This document shows, in pieces, positions 56,337 to 64,000 of a stretch of 64,000 bases of DNA. The translations under genes and the position numbers were made by a program. This DNA is from an uncultured Nitrosomonas sp. (GTDB taxonomy: Bacteria; Pseudomonadota; Gammaproteobacteria; Burkholderiales; Nitrosomonadaceae). The stretch is taken from contig CASDLT010000028.1 of assembly GCA_949281375.1 (NCBI GenBank), positions 51,593 through 115,592 of the forward strand. Reading direction: 5' to 3'. Position 1 is the first letter of the stretch, and every line of letters begins with the position of its first letter. The notes below the pieces were generated by a model. That model did not search any database and was not told the DNA's origin. It saw nothing but the letters and a program-made list of their open reading frames with translations.

Positions 56337-56618
56337 ATGATGAACAAACTATTGGTTCTGGTTTTAGCGATTGTATTGTTATGCGGTTTCCGTGCTCCCA
56401 ATGGCAATCTCATTTCCAAAGGGGATCTTTCGGATAAGCTATTGATCAATCTAGGTGAACCTCATATCAGAACTGATCTGGGATTGATTCAAACCCGAGC
56501 CTTTGGCGGCATTATGTATATCAAACGAGAAGTATGGAGTTACCGGATTGATGATTACAACTATCGATTTGTTATACAGAATGGTCAAATCGTCGATGAG
56601 CATTGGTCGAGGTTTTGA
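56337..56618 (+). CDS. DUF2845-family small exported protein
   Basis: The 93-residue protein has a short signal peptide (KLLVLVLAIVLLCGFRA) and the pattern of DUF2845 proteins: LISKGDLSDKLLINLGEPHIRTD, an aromatic-rich strand (REVWSYRIDDYNYRFVIQNGQI), ending WSRF. The fold resembles the outer-membrane assembly protein BamE. The function is unknown. A GGGGGA site stands before two adjacent ATGs (56337, 56340). Confidence 0.75.
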   Translation: MMNKLLVLVLAIVLLCGFRAPNGNLISKGDLSDKLLINLGEPHIRTDLGLIQTRAFGGIMYIKREVWSYRIDDYNYRFVIQNGQIVDEHWSRF

Positions 56619-56826
56619 GCGTTGACGTTATCGTTCGGATTTCTAAAGCGCTCGACGTTGTCATCGGCCATCACAATTATGGAAGCCATGTTAAAACATA
56701 CAGAATTGATGTGAAAACGCCAGCTTACGTGAAAGTAATGAACGCCGCGAGCTTAATTGCAATGTTGCATGGCTGTCGTTTTTAAAGTTTCCTGGCAATT
56801 GCGCTCTAAAATAAAAACCAAGCCTT

Positions 56827-57711
56827 CTATTCGCTTATTTCTTCCGCAATGACGAGAAATTCCTTTTGCATACCGCAGATTCTTTCCTGGGCCACCTTCG
56901 CATCCGATTCATCGATCCCTAATTCTTTCAGGAGTGTCGCCGTTTCCAGGCCCGGACATCCATCGGCATTTGCTGAATTCGACAGCAAACGTTTGGAGAC
57001 AGCGATGAGTTTGACGTAGGCTGCATGATTGCCTGAGTAATCAGGAAAATGCTGTTCAGCCACGGCAATCATAATTTCTTCGGGTAAATTCCATGCTTTG
57101 ATCAGATACATTCCGATCGTATCGTAAGCGATGCCAAAGGTGTGCAGTTGTAATATGCGGGCATTATGCTCCGGATGCCGCGAAACGAGATTGTTGAGAA
57201 AAGAGAATTCCCGGGGATAAAGGTGTCCGAACAGCAGATGCCCGAAGTTATGAAATAATCCATTCAAATACGCAAGATCGCAATTGATCAGGTGCTTATC
57301 GGCCATTTTTTGGCACAACTCCGAACTCAATGCAGCGCATGTCAGCGCCTGACTCCAGATGCGGATTCGTCCCAATGCACCGTCATTCGGCAACTTGAAA
57401 CAACCGGCAGAAATTGTGCACAGCGTCAGATTGAGCGCAGTATTGAACCCCAACACCAAGGTAATGGCATGATGCACCGAACTGATACGCTCACCATAAC
57501 CAAAAATGGACATCCGGGCATATTTCATGATGAAAGCCGTCAGGCTCGGGTCTTTTTCGATGAGGCCGATTAACCTTTCAATATTGGCGTTGGGATCGTT
57601 GCGAAGTTCTAATAGTGCCTGGGTCGTTTCGGGAAGCGGGGGAAGTTGGGAGACGTGCTGCAGTGTTCGGCGAAGATTGTGGCTGAATTCTAATTTGTTA
57701 AGCACTAACAT
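56827..57711 (-). CDS. HDOD-domain signalling protein
   Basis: The 294-residue protein is a single HDOD domain: LPPLPETTQALLELRNDPNANIERLIGLIEKDPSLTAFIMKYA at the front, the AITLVLGFNTALNLTL stretch, then HLINCDLAYLNGLFHNFGHLLFGHLYP and the late AEQHFPDY. HDOD proteins are HD-GYP relatives without the metal-binding catalysis, involved in signal transduction. The partner is not known. Probably monocistronic, downstream of an unoccupied 140-bp region. Confidence 0.88.
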   Translation of the reverse strand: MLVLNKLEFSHNLRRTLQHVSQLPPLPETTQALLELRNDPNANIERLIGLIEKDPSLTAFIMKYARMSIFGYGERISSVHHAITLVLGFNTALNLTLCTISAGCFKLPNDGALGRIRIWSQALTCAALSSELCQKMADKHLINCDLAYLNGLFHNFGHLLFGHLYPREFSFLNNLVSRHPEHNARILQLHTFGIAYDTIGMYLIKAWNLPEEIMIAVAEQHFPDYSGNHAAYVKLIAVSKRLLSNSANADGCPGLETATLLKELGIDESDAKVAQERICGMQKEFLVIAEEISE

Positions 57712-57855
57712 TGGATAGATTTTCTTTAATTTACATCAGGAAATGATCGGTTATGAGAATGAAGCGCATCAATTCGTAGTGAATAATTTCTATGATCAAC
57801 AATACAAAAATATCTCCTCTATAACGGTGCGTCAGTTATTTTCTTTACAGCAAAG

Positions 57856-59031
57856 CTATAACATGCGGCTCATATCACCCCTCTGGAAACCAATCAATGG
57901 TTCGGGAATATCTTTCACGAACGCGATGACCTTGAACAATTCGCCCATTTCCGCCGGACTAATGAGTCTATGCAGTTGATTGGCCTGAGGCAAGTAATGA
58001 TGAGTGTTTTCAGCAGAAGTCTGCGCTAGAATGTTTGTAATCCCGCAGTTGATCAAGAAGTGCGCCTGAGTGGTGAATCCACTCAGTTGCAGAGTGGAAC
58101 TTTCAACTGCCTGGTTAATGGCGCTGAAGTTCACGTGACTGGTTATATCTTGCAATCCCGGCAAATAAAAAGGATCGTCATGCGCATGATGGCGATAATG
58201 GCACATCAAGGTGCCTTGATTGCGCTGTGGATGATAGTACTCGGTACTGCCGAAACCGTAGTCGATCAGTAAAATGGCGCCCTTGCAGAGGATTTCGGCG
58301 AGCCTGCGCATGAAATAATGCGCATTCAAATTGATTTCACTCTGATAAGGCTGGGTTGGTTCGTCTGAAGAATGGATCTGCAAGGATAACTTGTTTGCTA
58401 GCGCAACAAGTTCCGCATTTTGAACCGGGTGCTCCTGCCAGGTGAATTGCTCATTTTCCCATATCACCCCTCGCTCAGATATTTCATGCTCACGCCATGT
58501 AACGCAATGCACTGGCATAGCATCCAGCACTTCATTAGCCAGTATGACGCCATTGAACTCAGTGGGTAATTGCTCGAGCCATTCGATGATTCCGCAGAGA
58601 TGCGGAGCATGCTCGGCAAGCAGTTTTTGTTGCCGCAGGCGCAGTTCTGCACTCACGTCGAGAATATAGTATTTGTTGGGTAAGGCATCCCATCGCTCCA
58701 ATTCAAGCAGAACATCGAGTGCCAGTTTTCCGGAGCCTGCACCAAATTCAAGCAGATCAGGAGTATTCATGCAGCGCATGATTTGCAAAATTTGCTGTGC
58801 CAATGAGCGGCCGAATAAAGGTGAAATTTCCGGTGCAGTGACAAAATCACCTGCGCTGCCCAGTTTGGTTGCGCCACTGCTGTAATATCCCAGTCCCGGA
58901 GCATACAGCGCCAGATGCATGAATTGTTCAAACGATATCCATCCGCCTGCAGTGTCAATGACGTCACGAATTCTGCTTTGTACCAGGCGGCTATGGTTCA
59001 ATGCATGTTGATCGGCAAGAGGTAAAGTCAT
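57856..59031 (-). CDS. MidA/NDUFAF7-type SAM-dependent methyltransferase
   Basis: The 391-residue protein belongs to COG1565, whose mitochondrial member methylates an arginine in complex I subunit NDUFS2. Landmarks are FEQFMHLALYAPGLGYYSSG, KLGSAGDFVTAPEISPLFGRSLAQQI, the SAM loop LLEFGAGSGKLALDVLLELE and GVILANEVLDAMPVH. The start at 59031 (MTLPLADQHAL) is chosen because the frame upstream to 59214 runs across the divergent gene's 5' region. In the bacterium a complex-I role is inference. Confidence 0.9.
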   Translation of the reverse strand: MTLPLADQHALNHSRLVQSRIRDVIDTAGGWISFEQFMHLALYAPGLGYYSSGATKLGSAGDFVTAPEISPLFGRSLAQQILQIMRCMNTPDLLEFGAGSGKLALDVLLELERWDALPNKYYILDVSAELRLRQQKLLAEHAPHLCGIIEWLEQLPTEFNGVILANEVLDAMPVHCVTWREHEISERGVIWENEQFTWQEHPVQNAELVALANKLSLQIHSSDEPTQPYQSEINLNAHYFMRRLAEILCKGAILLIDYGFGSTEYYHPQRNQGTLMCHYRHHAHDDPFYLPGLQDITSHVNFSAINQAVESSTLQLSGFTTQAHFLINCGITNILAQTSAENTHHYLPQANQLHRLISPAEMGELFKVIAFVKDIPEPLIGFQRGDMSRML

Positions 59032-59119
59032 CGATACAGACAGAGGAAAAAGTGTTGTGGTACATTGCAACGTGATTATGGTTTCATTGTGTAGTGTAGC
59101 AGTACTTGAGGAGGTATAT

Positions 59120-59860
59120 GTGCAAGACAGTGTCATTTTGATCACGGGCGGCGCCAAACGTGTCGGCGCTGCCATCTGCCGGCGATTGCATGCACAAGGA
59201 GCGCGGTTGATCATTCATTATCGAACATCCTTGTCAGAAGCCAAGTCTCTACACGATGAATTGATTCAGAGACGGCCTGATTCAGTCGCATTGGTGCAAG
59301 CAGATTTGCTAGAGATCGAATTGTTGCCCGAGTTGATCGAAAAATCAGTCCAGCGCTTCGGCCAATTGGATGGGCTTATCAATAATGCGTCGAGTTTCTT
59401 TCCAACGCCACTACAGCAATTTACCGAGCACGACTGGATTGACCTGATCGGCAGTAACCTTAAAGCACCATTGTTCTTATCTCAGGCAGCAGCACCATAT
59501 CTGAAACAGCGACGGGGTTGTATCGTGAACATTGTCGATATTCATGTCGAGCGGCCTTTGAAAAATTATGTCATCTACAATGCCGCCAAGGGTGGATTAC
59601 TGGCTTTGACTAAATCGCTCGCTGTTGAAATGTCACCCGAAGTGCGCGTCAATGGCGTTTCACCGGGGCCGATCCTCTGGCCTGAAGACGGTGAATGGGC
59701 TGATGCGGCAGCCCGCCGGCAAATCATTGATAGCACATTGCTGAAGCGCTGCGGGGAGCCGGACGATATCGCCCGTACTGTGCAGTTTTTGATCGCTGAC
59801 GCGCCGTATATCACCGGTCAAACCATCGCTGTGGATGGAGGGCGCAGCATTCATTTATGA
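59120..59860 (+). CDS. Pteridine reductase (short-chain dehydrogenase)
   Basis: The 246-residue SDR has the NADPH motif LITGGAKRVGAAICRRLHAQG, where TGxxxRxG with an arginine is typical of pteridine reductases such as FolM/PTR1. The catalytic Asp-Tyr-Lys area is NIVDIHVERPLKNYVIYNAAKGG, with YxxxK intact. The end SPGPILWPEDGEW and VDGGRSIHL fit the family. It likely reduces dihydrobiopterin or dihydrofolate-type substrates. The start is GTG 59120, with GAGGAGG 5 bases upstream. The 88-bp divergent spacer is shared with the methyltransferase. Confidence 0.88.
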   Translation: MQDSVILITGGAKRVGAAICRRLHAQGARLIIHYRTSLSEAKSLHDELIQRRPDSVALVQADLLEIELLPELIEKSVQRFGQLDGLINNASSFFPTPLQQFTEHDWIDLIGSNLKAPLFLSQAAAPYLKQRRGCIVNIVDIHVERPLKNYVIYNAAKGGLLALTKSLAVEMSPEVRVNGVSPGPILWPEDGEWADAAARRQIIDSTLLKRCGEPDDIARTVQFLIADAPYITGQTIAVDGGRSIHL

Positions 59861-60004
59861 GTGAGAACACGATAGTTCATGCGGTGAAGAGGCAGTGTGC
59901 GCATAGCTGCAAATACCCTCAAATAAATGAGCATTCACGATAAACTTGCCGATAAATAGCAGACCTACTCAATTATTCGGTGTATTGCGAGGAAAATTTT
60001 TGGA

Positions 60005-60973
60005 ATGGCATTGGGGCAAAACGACTTGAAAACTCAGTGGTCACTATCTACTAAAAAATTGGCGTTGTTGCCAAGCCGCATTGGTAGCGGTCGACTTGGA
60101 TGTGCAATTCTTCTCAAATTTTTCCAATTTCAAGGTTTTTTTCCAACCGATCAAAAAAGCATACCTCATGAAATTGTCGTTTACGTTGCAAGTGTAACAA
60201 ATTCAACGCCAGAACATCTGGATGTTTACGAATGGGGTGGACGCACGGGTCATCGACATCGTATGAAAATTATAAGCTTTTTGGGATTATGCCAGCCTAG
60301 CTGGTGAGGATTTACAACGATTACGTGTATGGCTGATTGTTGAAATCTTGCCACAGGATGTCTCATTCGACCGATTACAGGAAATAGCGGTCCAGTGGTT
60401 CGTCAAGCAATTTTGGCGCCACTTGAACTTAACCCCTTGGAGCGACTACTACGGTCGGCTGTTCATGCTTTCGAAACCAATCTATTCCAAGCCATCGACA
60501 AACTGCTGAGCACTGATACCAAAGCATCTATAGACACATTATAAAAATCGGAGACCTAAACGGCAATGACGAACATGACGTTATCGAAAGCAGATCCAGT
60601 GTCAAAAATACCGAGGTGGGTTTGACGTATCTTAAAGCCGACGTCGGACGAATCGGTGGTGATAGTGTTTTGCTAGAACTTATCAAATTATCCCTTATTC
60701 GCCAGTTTGATTTACCGATACAAGAATTTTCTGAGCTACCGGTAAAGTGGTTGCAAAAATATCGTCGTAGAACCAGTACAGAATCAAGTTGGGAACTGCG
60801 GCGACATCCGCCGGAAATACGCTATTCCTTAATAGCAGCATTTTGCTGGCAACGGCAGCACGAAATTATTGACACTCTCATCGACTTACTAATTCAGGTT
60901 ATCCATAAGATCGGCACCCGCTTAGAGAACAAGGTAGTGGAGTGGTCTAATAATCCCGGACACGAATTAAGAA
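60005..60973 (+). pseudogene. Tn3-family transposase remnant (N-terminal part, frameshifted)
   Basis: The first segment (60005-60307) matches the N-terminal DUF4158 domain of Tn3-family transposases (LLKFFQFQGFFP, VVYVASV, YEWGGRTGHRHR). Similarity continues in other frames after a break near 60280 (SLAGEDLQRLRVWLIVEILPQD), again from about 60410 (APLELNPLERLLRSAVHAFE), and resumes at 60616-60973 (LTYLKADVGRIGGDSVLLELIKL, ELRRHPPEIRYSLIAAFCW). At least three frame changes are present. The remaining ~650 residues with the catalytic core are missing because an IS3-family element begins at 60974. Confidence 0.85.
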
Positions 60974-61004
60974 TGTAGTATGAGAAACCTTTCGGAGGTG
61001 TTCA

Positions 61005-61325
61005 TTGGAAAAGCAAAGAAGATCATTCACAACGGAATTTAAACGGGAAGCAGTGGAACTGGTAACGCGGCAAGGATATACGATAATAGAGGCAAGACGA
61101 TCGTTAGGGATAGGTAAGTCGGTATTGAGGCGTTGGGTGAAGCAGTTGCGACAGGGACGAATAGGAATCACCCAGCAAATCAAAGCATTAACACCGGAGC
61201 AGCAGAAGATAAGGGAGCTGGAAGCCAGGATTGATCGACTGGAGCAGGAAAAAGTCATTTTAAAAAAGACTACCGCTCTCTTAATGGCGAAGCAGCTGGG
61301 ACATACGAGCGGATTGACAAGTTAA
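61005..61325 (+). CDS. IS3-family transposase OrfA
   Basis: A 106-residue helix-turn-helix protein typical of IS3 OrfA: RRSFTTEFKREAVELVTRQGYTIIEARRSLGIGKSVLRRWVKQ, then a leucine-zipper coiled coil (QKIRELEARIDRLEQEKVILKKTTALLM). It starts at TTG 61005 after GGAGGTG. The frame is intact, but the element's orfB is destroyed, so the product is unlikely to act. Confidence 0.9.
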   Translation: MEKQRRSFTTEFKREAVELVTRQGYTIIEARRSLGIGKSVLRRWVKQLRQGRIGITQQIKALTPEQQKIRELEARIDRLEQEKVILKKTTALLMAKQLGHTSGLTS

Positions 61326-61588
61326 GGGAGCGAGAATTGGTAACATTGATATGTTCGGTTTTTGATGTTGCGACAAGCAGCTATTACGATTACAGGAAGC
61401 GCAGTCAAGTTATTGAAGTAAAGAGATTCTATCTGCAAGCCAAGCTGAAGGAACTGTTTCGTTTGAGTCGTGGTTCAGCAGGTAGCAGAAACTTGGTGAT
61501 CATGATGCGTGATCTGGGTTACATGATTGGCCGTTTCAAGGTTCGCAGCTTGATGCGGGATGCGATGCTGATATCGAAGCAGTCTAGA

Positions 61589-62563
61589 TGTTTAGTCCCG
61601 CTGTGTAGTGGAGTAATATACAGCCACTTACGGAGGGAAGAATTATGGGACAAATACTGCACGGAAGCGCCCGCACGACTGAGGCGGTGCGTCGAGCGAT
61701 ACAACATAGTCAAGAGGGTCTGAAGGTTCTGGCCGCGCGCTACGGAATCAACGAGAAGACGGTAGCGAAGTGGCGCAACGGGACTTTGTCCATGATGCGC
61801 CGATGGGCCCTAAGGAACCGGCATCGACGGTTTTGATGAAGGAAGAAGAAGCCATTTGTGTCGCGTTCCGTATGCATACGCTGCTGCCGCTGGATGATTG
61901 CCTGTACGCGCTTCAGGCCACGATTCCACACCTGTCCCGGTCAGCTCTGCACCGCTGCTTCTCAAGACATGGCATCAACCGATTACCAGATGCCGAAGGC
62001 GATAAGCCTGTAAAGAAAAAATTCAAAAAATACCCGATTGGCTACTTCCATATCGACATTGCAGAAGTATGCACGGAAGAAGGTAAACTTTATCTGTTCG
62101 TTGCTATCGACCGGACATCAAAGTTCGCATATGTAGAACTGCATGATAAATCAGATAGGCAGATATCAACGGCATTCCTGCACAACCTGATCAAGGCAGT
62201 GCCTTACAAGATACACACAATCTTGACCGATAACGGCAGCCAGTTCTGCCACCCGCCACGCTACCGGAACGGCCCGACGGCGCAATATATACGCCATATG
62301 TTCGGCATGTGTTGTGATGGGTACGGCATCGAACACCGAATGACCAAGCCAAGGCACCCTTGGACCAACGGCCAAGTCGAGCGCATGAACAGAAGCATTA
62401 AGGAAGCAACCGTAAAGCGTTACTACTACAACTCACACAATCAGCTGAAAGCCCATCTACACAGCTTCTTAATGGCATACAACTTCGCCCGAAAGCTTAA
62501 AACAATCAGAGGCCTCGCGCCTTATGAATACATCTGCAAAACACCACACCGTGGGACTAAACA
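61589..62563 (+). mobile_element. IS481-family insertion sequence with 6-bp target duplication
   Basis: The 975-bp element is bounded by inverted repeats starting TGTTTAGTCCC (left, 61589) and ending GGGACTAAACA (right, 62563); 17 of the first 20 bases match. It is flanked by a TCTAGA duplication at 61583-61588 and 62564-62569. It is inserted in the IS3 orfB. The transposase inside is frameshifted. Confidence 0.9.
61645..62563 (+). pseudogene. IS481-family transposase, frameshifted and altered at the C-terminus
   Basis: The reading frame starts MGQILHGSARTTEAVRRAIQHS and carries the helix-turn-helix VLAARYGINEKTVAKWR. It then breaks near 61775 because one A is missing (CGCAACGGG for an expected CGCAAACGGG). 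The DDE core continues in the next frame: FHIDIAEVCTEEGKLYLFVAIDRTSKFAYVELH, HTILTDNGSQF and HPWTNGQVERMNRSIKEAT. Near the end, residues after YEYICK are lost. The family's usual C-terminus survives only in another frame as VGLNI and a stop at the right repeat. Non-functional in this copy. Confidence 0.88.
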
Positions 62564-62670
62564 TCTAGAGCACACGTTTATAAACAGACGGGGGTTGAAC
62601 GGCTTGATATACCCAACCATCTCGATCGGGCATTTGATGTCGATGCCACCAACCGAGTTTGGTGCAGTGA

Positions 62671-62948
<278 letters not shown>

Positions 62949-62955
62949 TAATGAT

Positions 62956-63770
62956 GTGCCACGAAGGCGCAAAGAAGGACGTAGTCCTTCGAGCAGCTAT
63001 GCTGCATGAGAGATGAGGGTTGGCCCCTCGAAATCTGGTTTCAGGACCCGGTTTCAAACCACTACGAGCGACTGTGATCAAAAGGCATGGTCGTGAGCGT
63101 CGTTGGAAAAGGCACGATCACGTGTCAGGTAGGGATTAAGTAGATGAACGCAAGTGAACGGTCTATGACATGTCGAAAAGCAAACCAACCAACGTCAAAA
63201 CCGGATAGCGTTGTTGATCCGGGACAAACCCAGACAATAACTGTTTATGTGCTGGGTGGCGTTCGGCGTAGAGGCTGCATGAGCTTAATCCAGGCTCTTA
63301 TGTGGAACGTGGGAATCTGCTGGCTGAATACCAAGGGAAGAGGATCAACTGTTTTCATCGTCTTTGCAAGTACCGATGTCAGTCATAGGGGCGGAGCAAC
63401 TCGTAGTAGTGAAGAAGGCGCTGTAATAGCGGTGGGGCGAAGGGGTTGCGTTATTCGGCCAATTCCTGTTGCCAACCATAAACGGGATGAGCAATAGATC
63501 ATGGCAAAGCCATTCGAACTTTCCAAACATGCCGTATTGGATGCTTATTTGGCGGTTAAAGCCAATAAAGGCTCCGCTGGCATTGATGGGCAGAACATGG
63601 AGGATTTTGAGGCTAATTTAATGAACAATCTGTATAAGCTATGGAATCGGTTATCATCGGGCAGCTATTTTCCACCGTCGGTAAAACGCGTGGAATTTCC
63701 CAAGGTGAACGGCAAGATGAGGCCGCTGAGCATCCCGACTATCGCGGATCGAATCGCGCAAATGGTCATC
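62956..63770 (+). mobile_element. Group II intron, 5' part only
   Basis: GTGCCACG at 62956 fits the 5' end of a bacterial group II intron. Structured RNA-like sequence follows (GACGTAGTCCTTCGAGCAGCTATGCTGC and others), with no credible protein in the first 540 bp, then an intron-encoded reverse transcriptase from 63501. The intron sits in the 3' part of the IS3 orfB. The reverse transcriptase stops matching at about 63770, so the 3' half including domains V and VI is absent from the window. Confidence 0.75.
63501..63770 (+). pseudogene. Group II intron reverse transcriptase/maturase, truncated
   Basis: About 90 residues match the start of group II intron-encoded proteins: VKANKGSAGIDGQNMEDFEANL, LSSGSYFPPSVKRVEFPK, then GKMRPLSIPTIADRIAQMVI. 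The next block (KMMLEP and the palm with YADD) is missing. The frame instead runs into unrelated sequence (IIDILRSSSHKWRG) until 63854. The element is dead here unless the remainder lies beyond the window. Confidence 0.85.
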
Positions 63771-63915
63771 ATAATTGATATCTTGAGAAGCTCATCTCAT
63801 AAATGGCGTGGGGCTTTTTTTATTTCATGCGTAATTATTATCAAGCTACAATAAAACTAAATACTTATGATTTTATTATTGGAATAAGCATGACCGGGAA
63901 GAATTAATTGCAGCT

Positions 63916-64000
63916 GTGAATGAGGAAGTTGATGATGCCCTTAGAGATGAATTCGAGCCTTCCATTGGTGATGAAGCATTTTTAAAGTTAGTTTCATCAG
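63916..64000 (+). CDS. Possible start of an unknown gene, cut by window end
   Basis: An open frame without stop runs to the window end and encodes an acidic stretch (NEEVDDALRDEFEPSIGDEAFLKLVSS). The start may be GTG 63916 or lie slightly upstream, as an in-frame stop occurs near 63868. Too short to identify. Confidence 0.25.
   Translation, partial: MNEEVDDALRDEFEPSIGDEAFLKLVSS

Noticed and set aside
61760..61800. Programmed frameshift in the IS481 transposase
   Set aside because: IS481-family transposases are normally made from one frame, and the break (CGCAACGGG) has no slippery run; a one-base deletion explains it, with a second defect near the C-terminus.
63144..63497. 117-codon frame between the IS3 remnant and the reverse transcriptase
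   Set aside because: It lies within the structured RNA part of the group II intron, where open frames arise by chance; no protein family is recognisable.

Overview
The window reads as a chromosomal segment of a betaproteobacterium, most likely an ammonia oxidiser of the Nitrosomonas type. This is an inference from gene content. The segment has a stand-alone copper nitrite reductase (nirK), a CADD-type p-aminobenzoate synthase of the kind characterised as NE1434 in Nitrosomonas europaea, a gshA of the Acidithiobacillus/betaproteobacterial type, several secreted copper oxidases, and the usual mreBCD-mrdA-rodA-rlpA and gatCAB neighbours in divergent orientation. I found no rRNA, tRNA or CRISPR array.

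Layout. 0-6 kb: a drug/metabolite transporter cut by the window edge, small membrane proteins, a GNAT acetyltransferase, a small secreted protein plus periplasmic alpha-carbonic anhydrase, prmC, a monothiol glutaredoxin and yqaA. 6-11.3 kb: an accessory islet with a Fic protein and a translationally coupled two-gene unit (large helical-repeat protein plus a protein with an N-terminal Mrr-like nuclease domain). 11.3-26.5 kb: metR/metE, p-aminobenzoate synthase, gshAB, a CPA2 cation/proton antiporter, nirK, apt, mpl, gluQ, a flavoprotein, an SRPBCC protein and a short LOV photoreceptor. 26.7-33.2 kb: a PAS-containing chemoreceptor and a four-gene phosphorelay operon. 33.3-47.5 kb: a hydrolase, a ferredoxin, ubiB and ubiJ, the cell-shape cluster (rlpA-rodA-mrdA-mreD-mreC-mreB) and, divergently, gatCAB. 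47.5-54.3 kb: a LuxR-type regulator, two copper-oxidase genes and a PQQ-type sugar dehydrogenase. 54.3-59.9 kb: an orphan serralysin-like protease, a DUF2845 protein, an HDOD protein, a MidA-like methyltransferase and a pteridine reductase. 59.9-64 kb: a nested graveyard of mobile elements (Tn3-family transposase remnant, then IS3, with an IS481-family element and a truncated group II intron both inside the IS3).

The most unusual system is at 47.6-52.7 kb. Two adjacent genes encode relatives of two-domain laccases that have lost opposite halves of the copper sites. The first keeps the two HxH motifs of domain 1 and has lost the HxxHxH and HCHxxxHxxxxM motifs of domain 2. The second has the reverse pattern, and it also carries an extra plastocyanin-like domain and a C-terminal beta-propeller. 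A working trinuclear copper centre could therefore form only between the two proteins. The regulator gene just upstream and this oxidase pair are each preceded, about 213 bp before the start codon, by copies of the same ~85-bp promoter module, which suggests that they form one regulon. A second candidate system is the helical-repeat/nuclease gene pair at 7.5-11.2 kb beside the Fic gene; its setting resembles that of defence modules, but its function is unknown.
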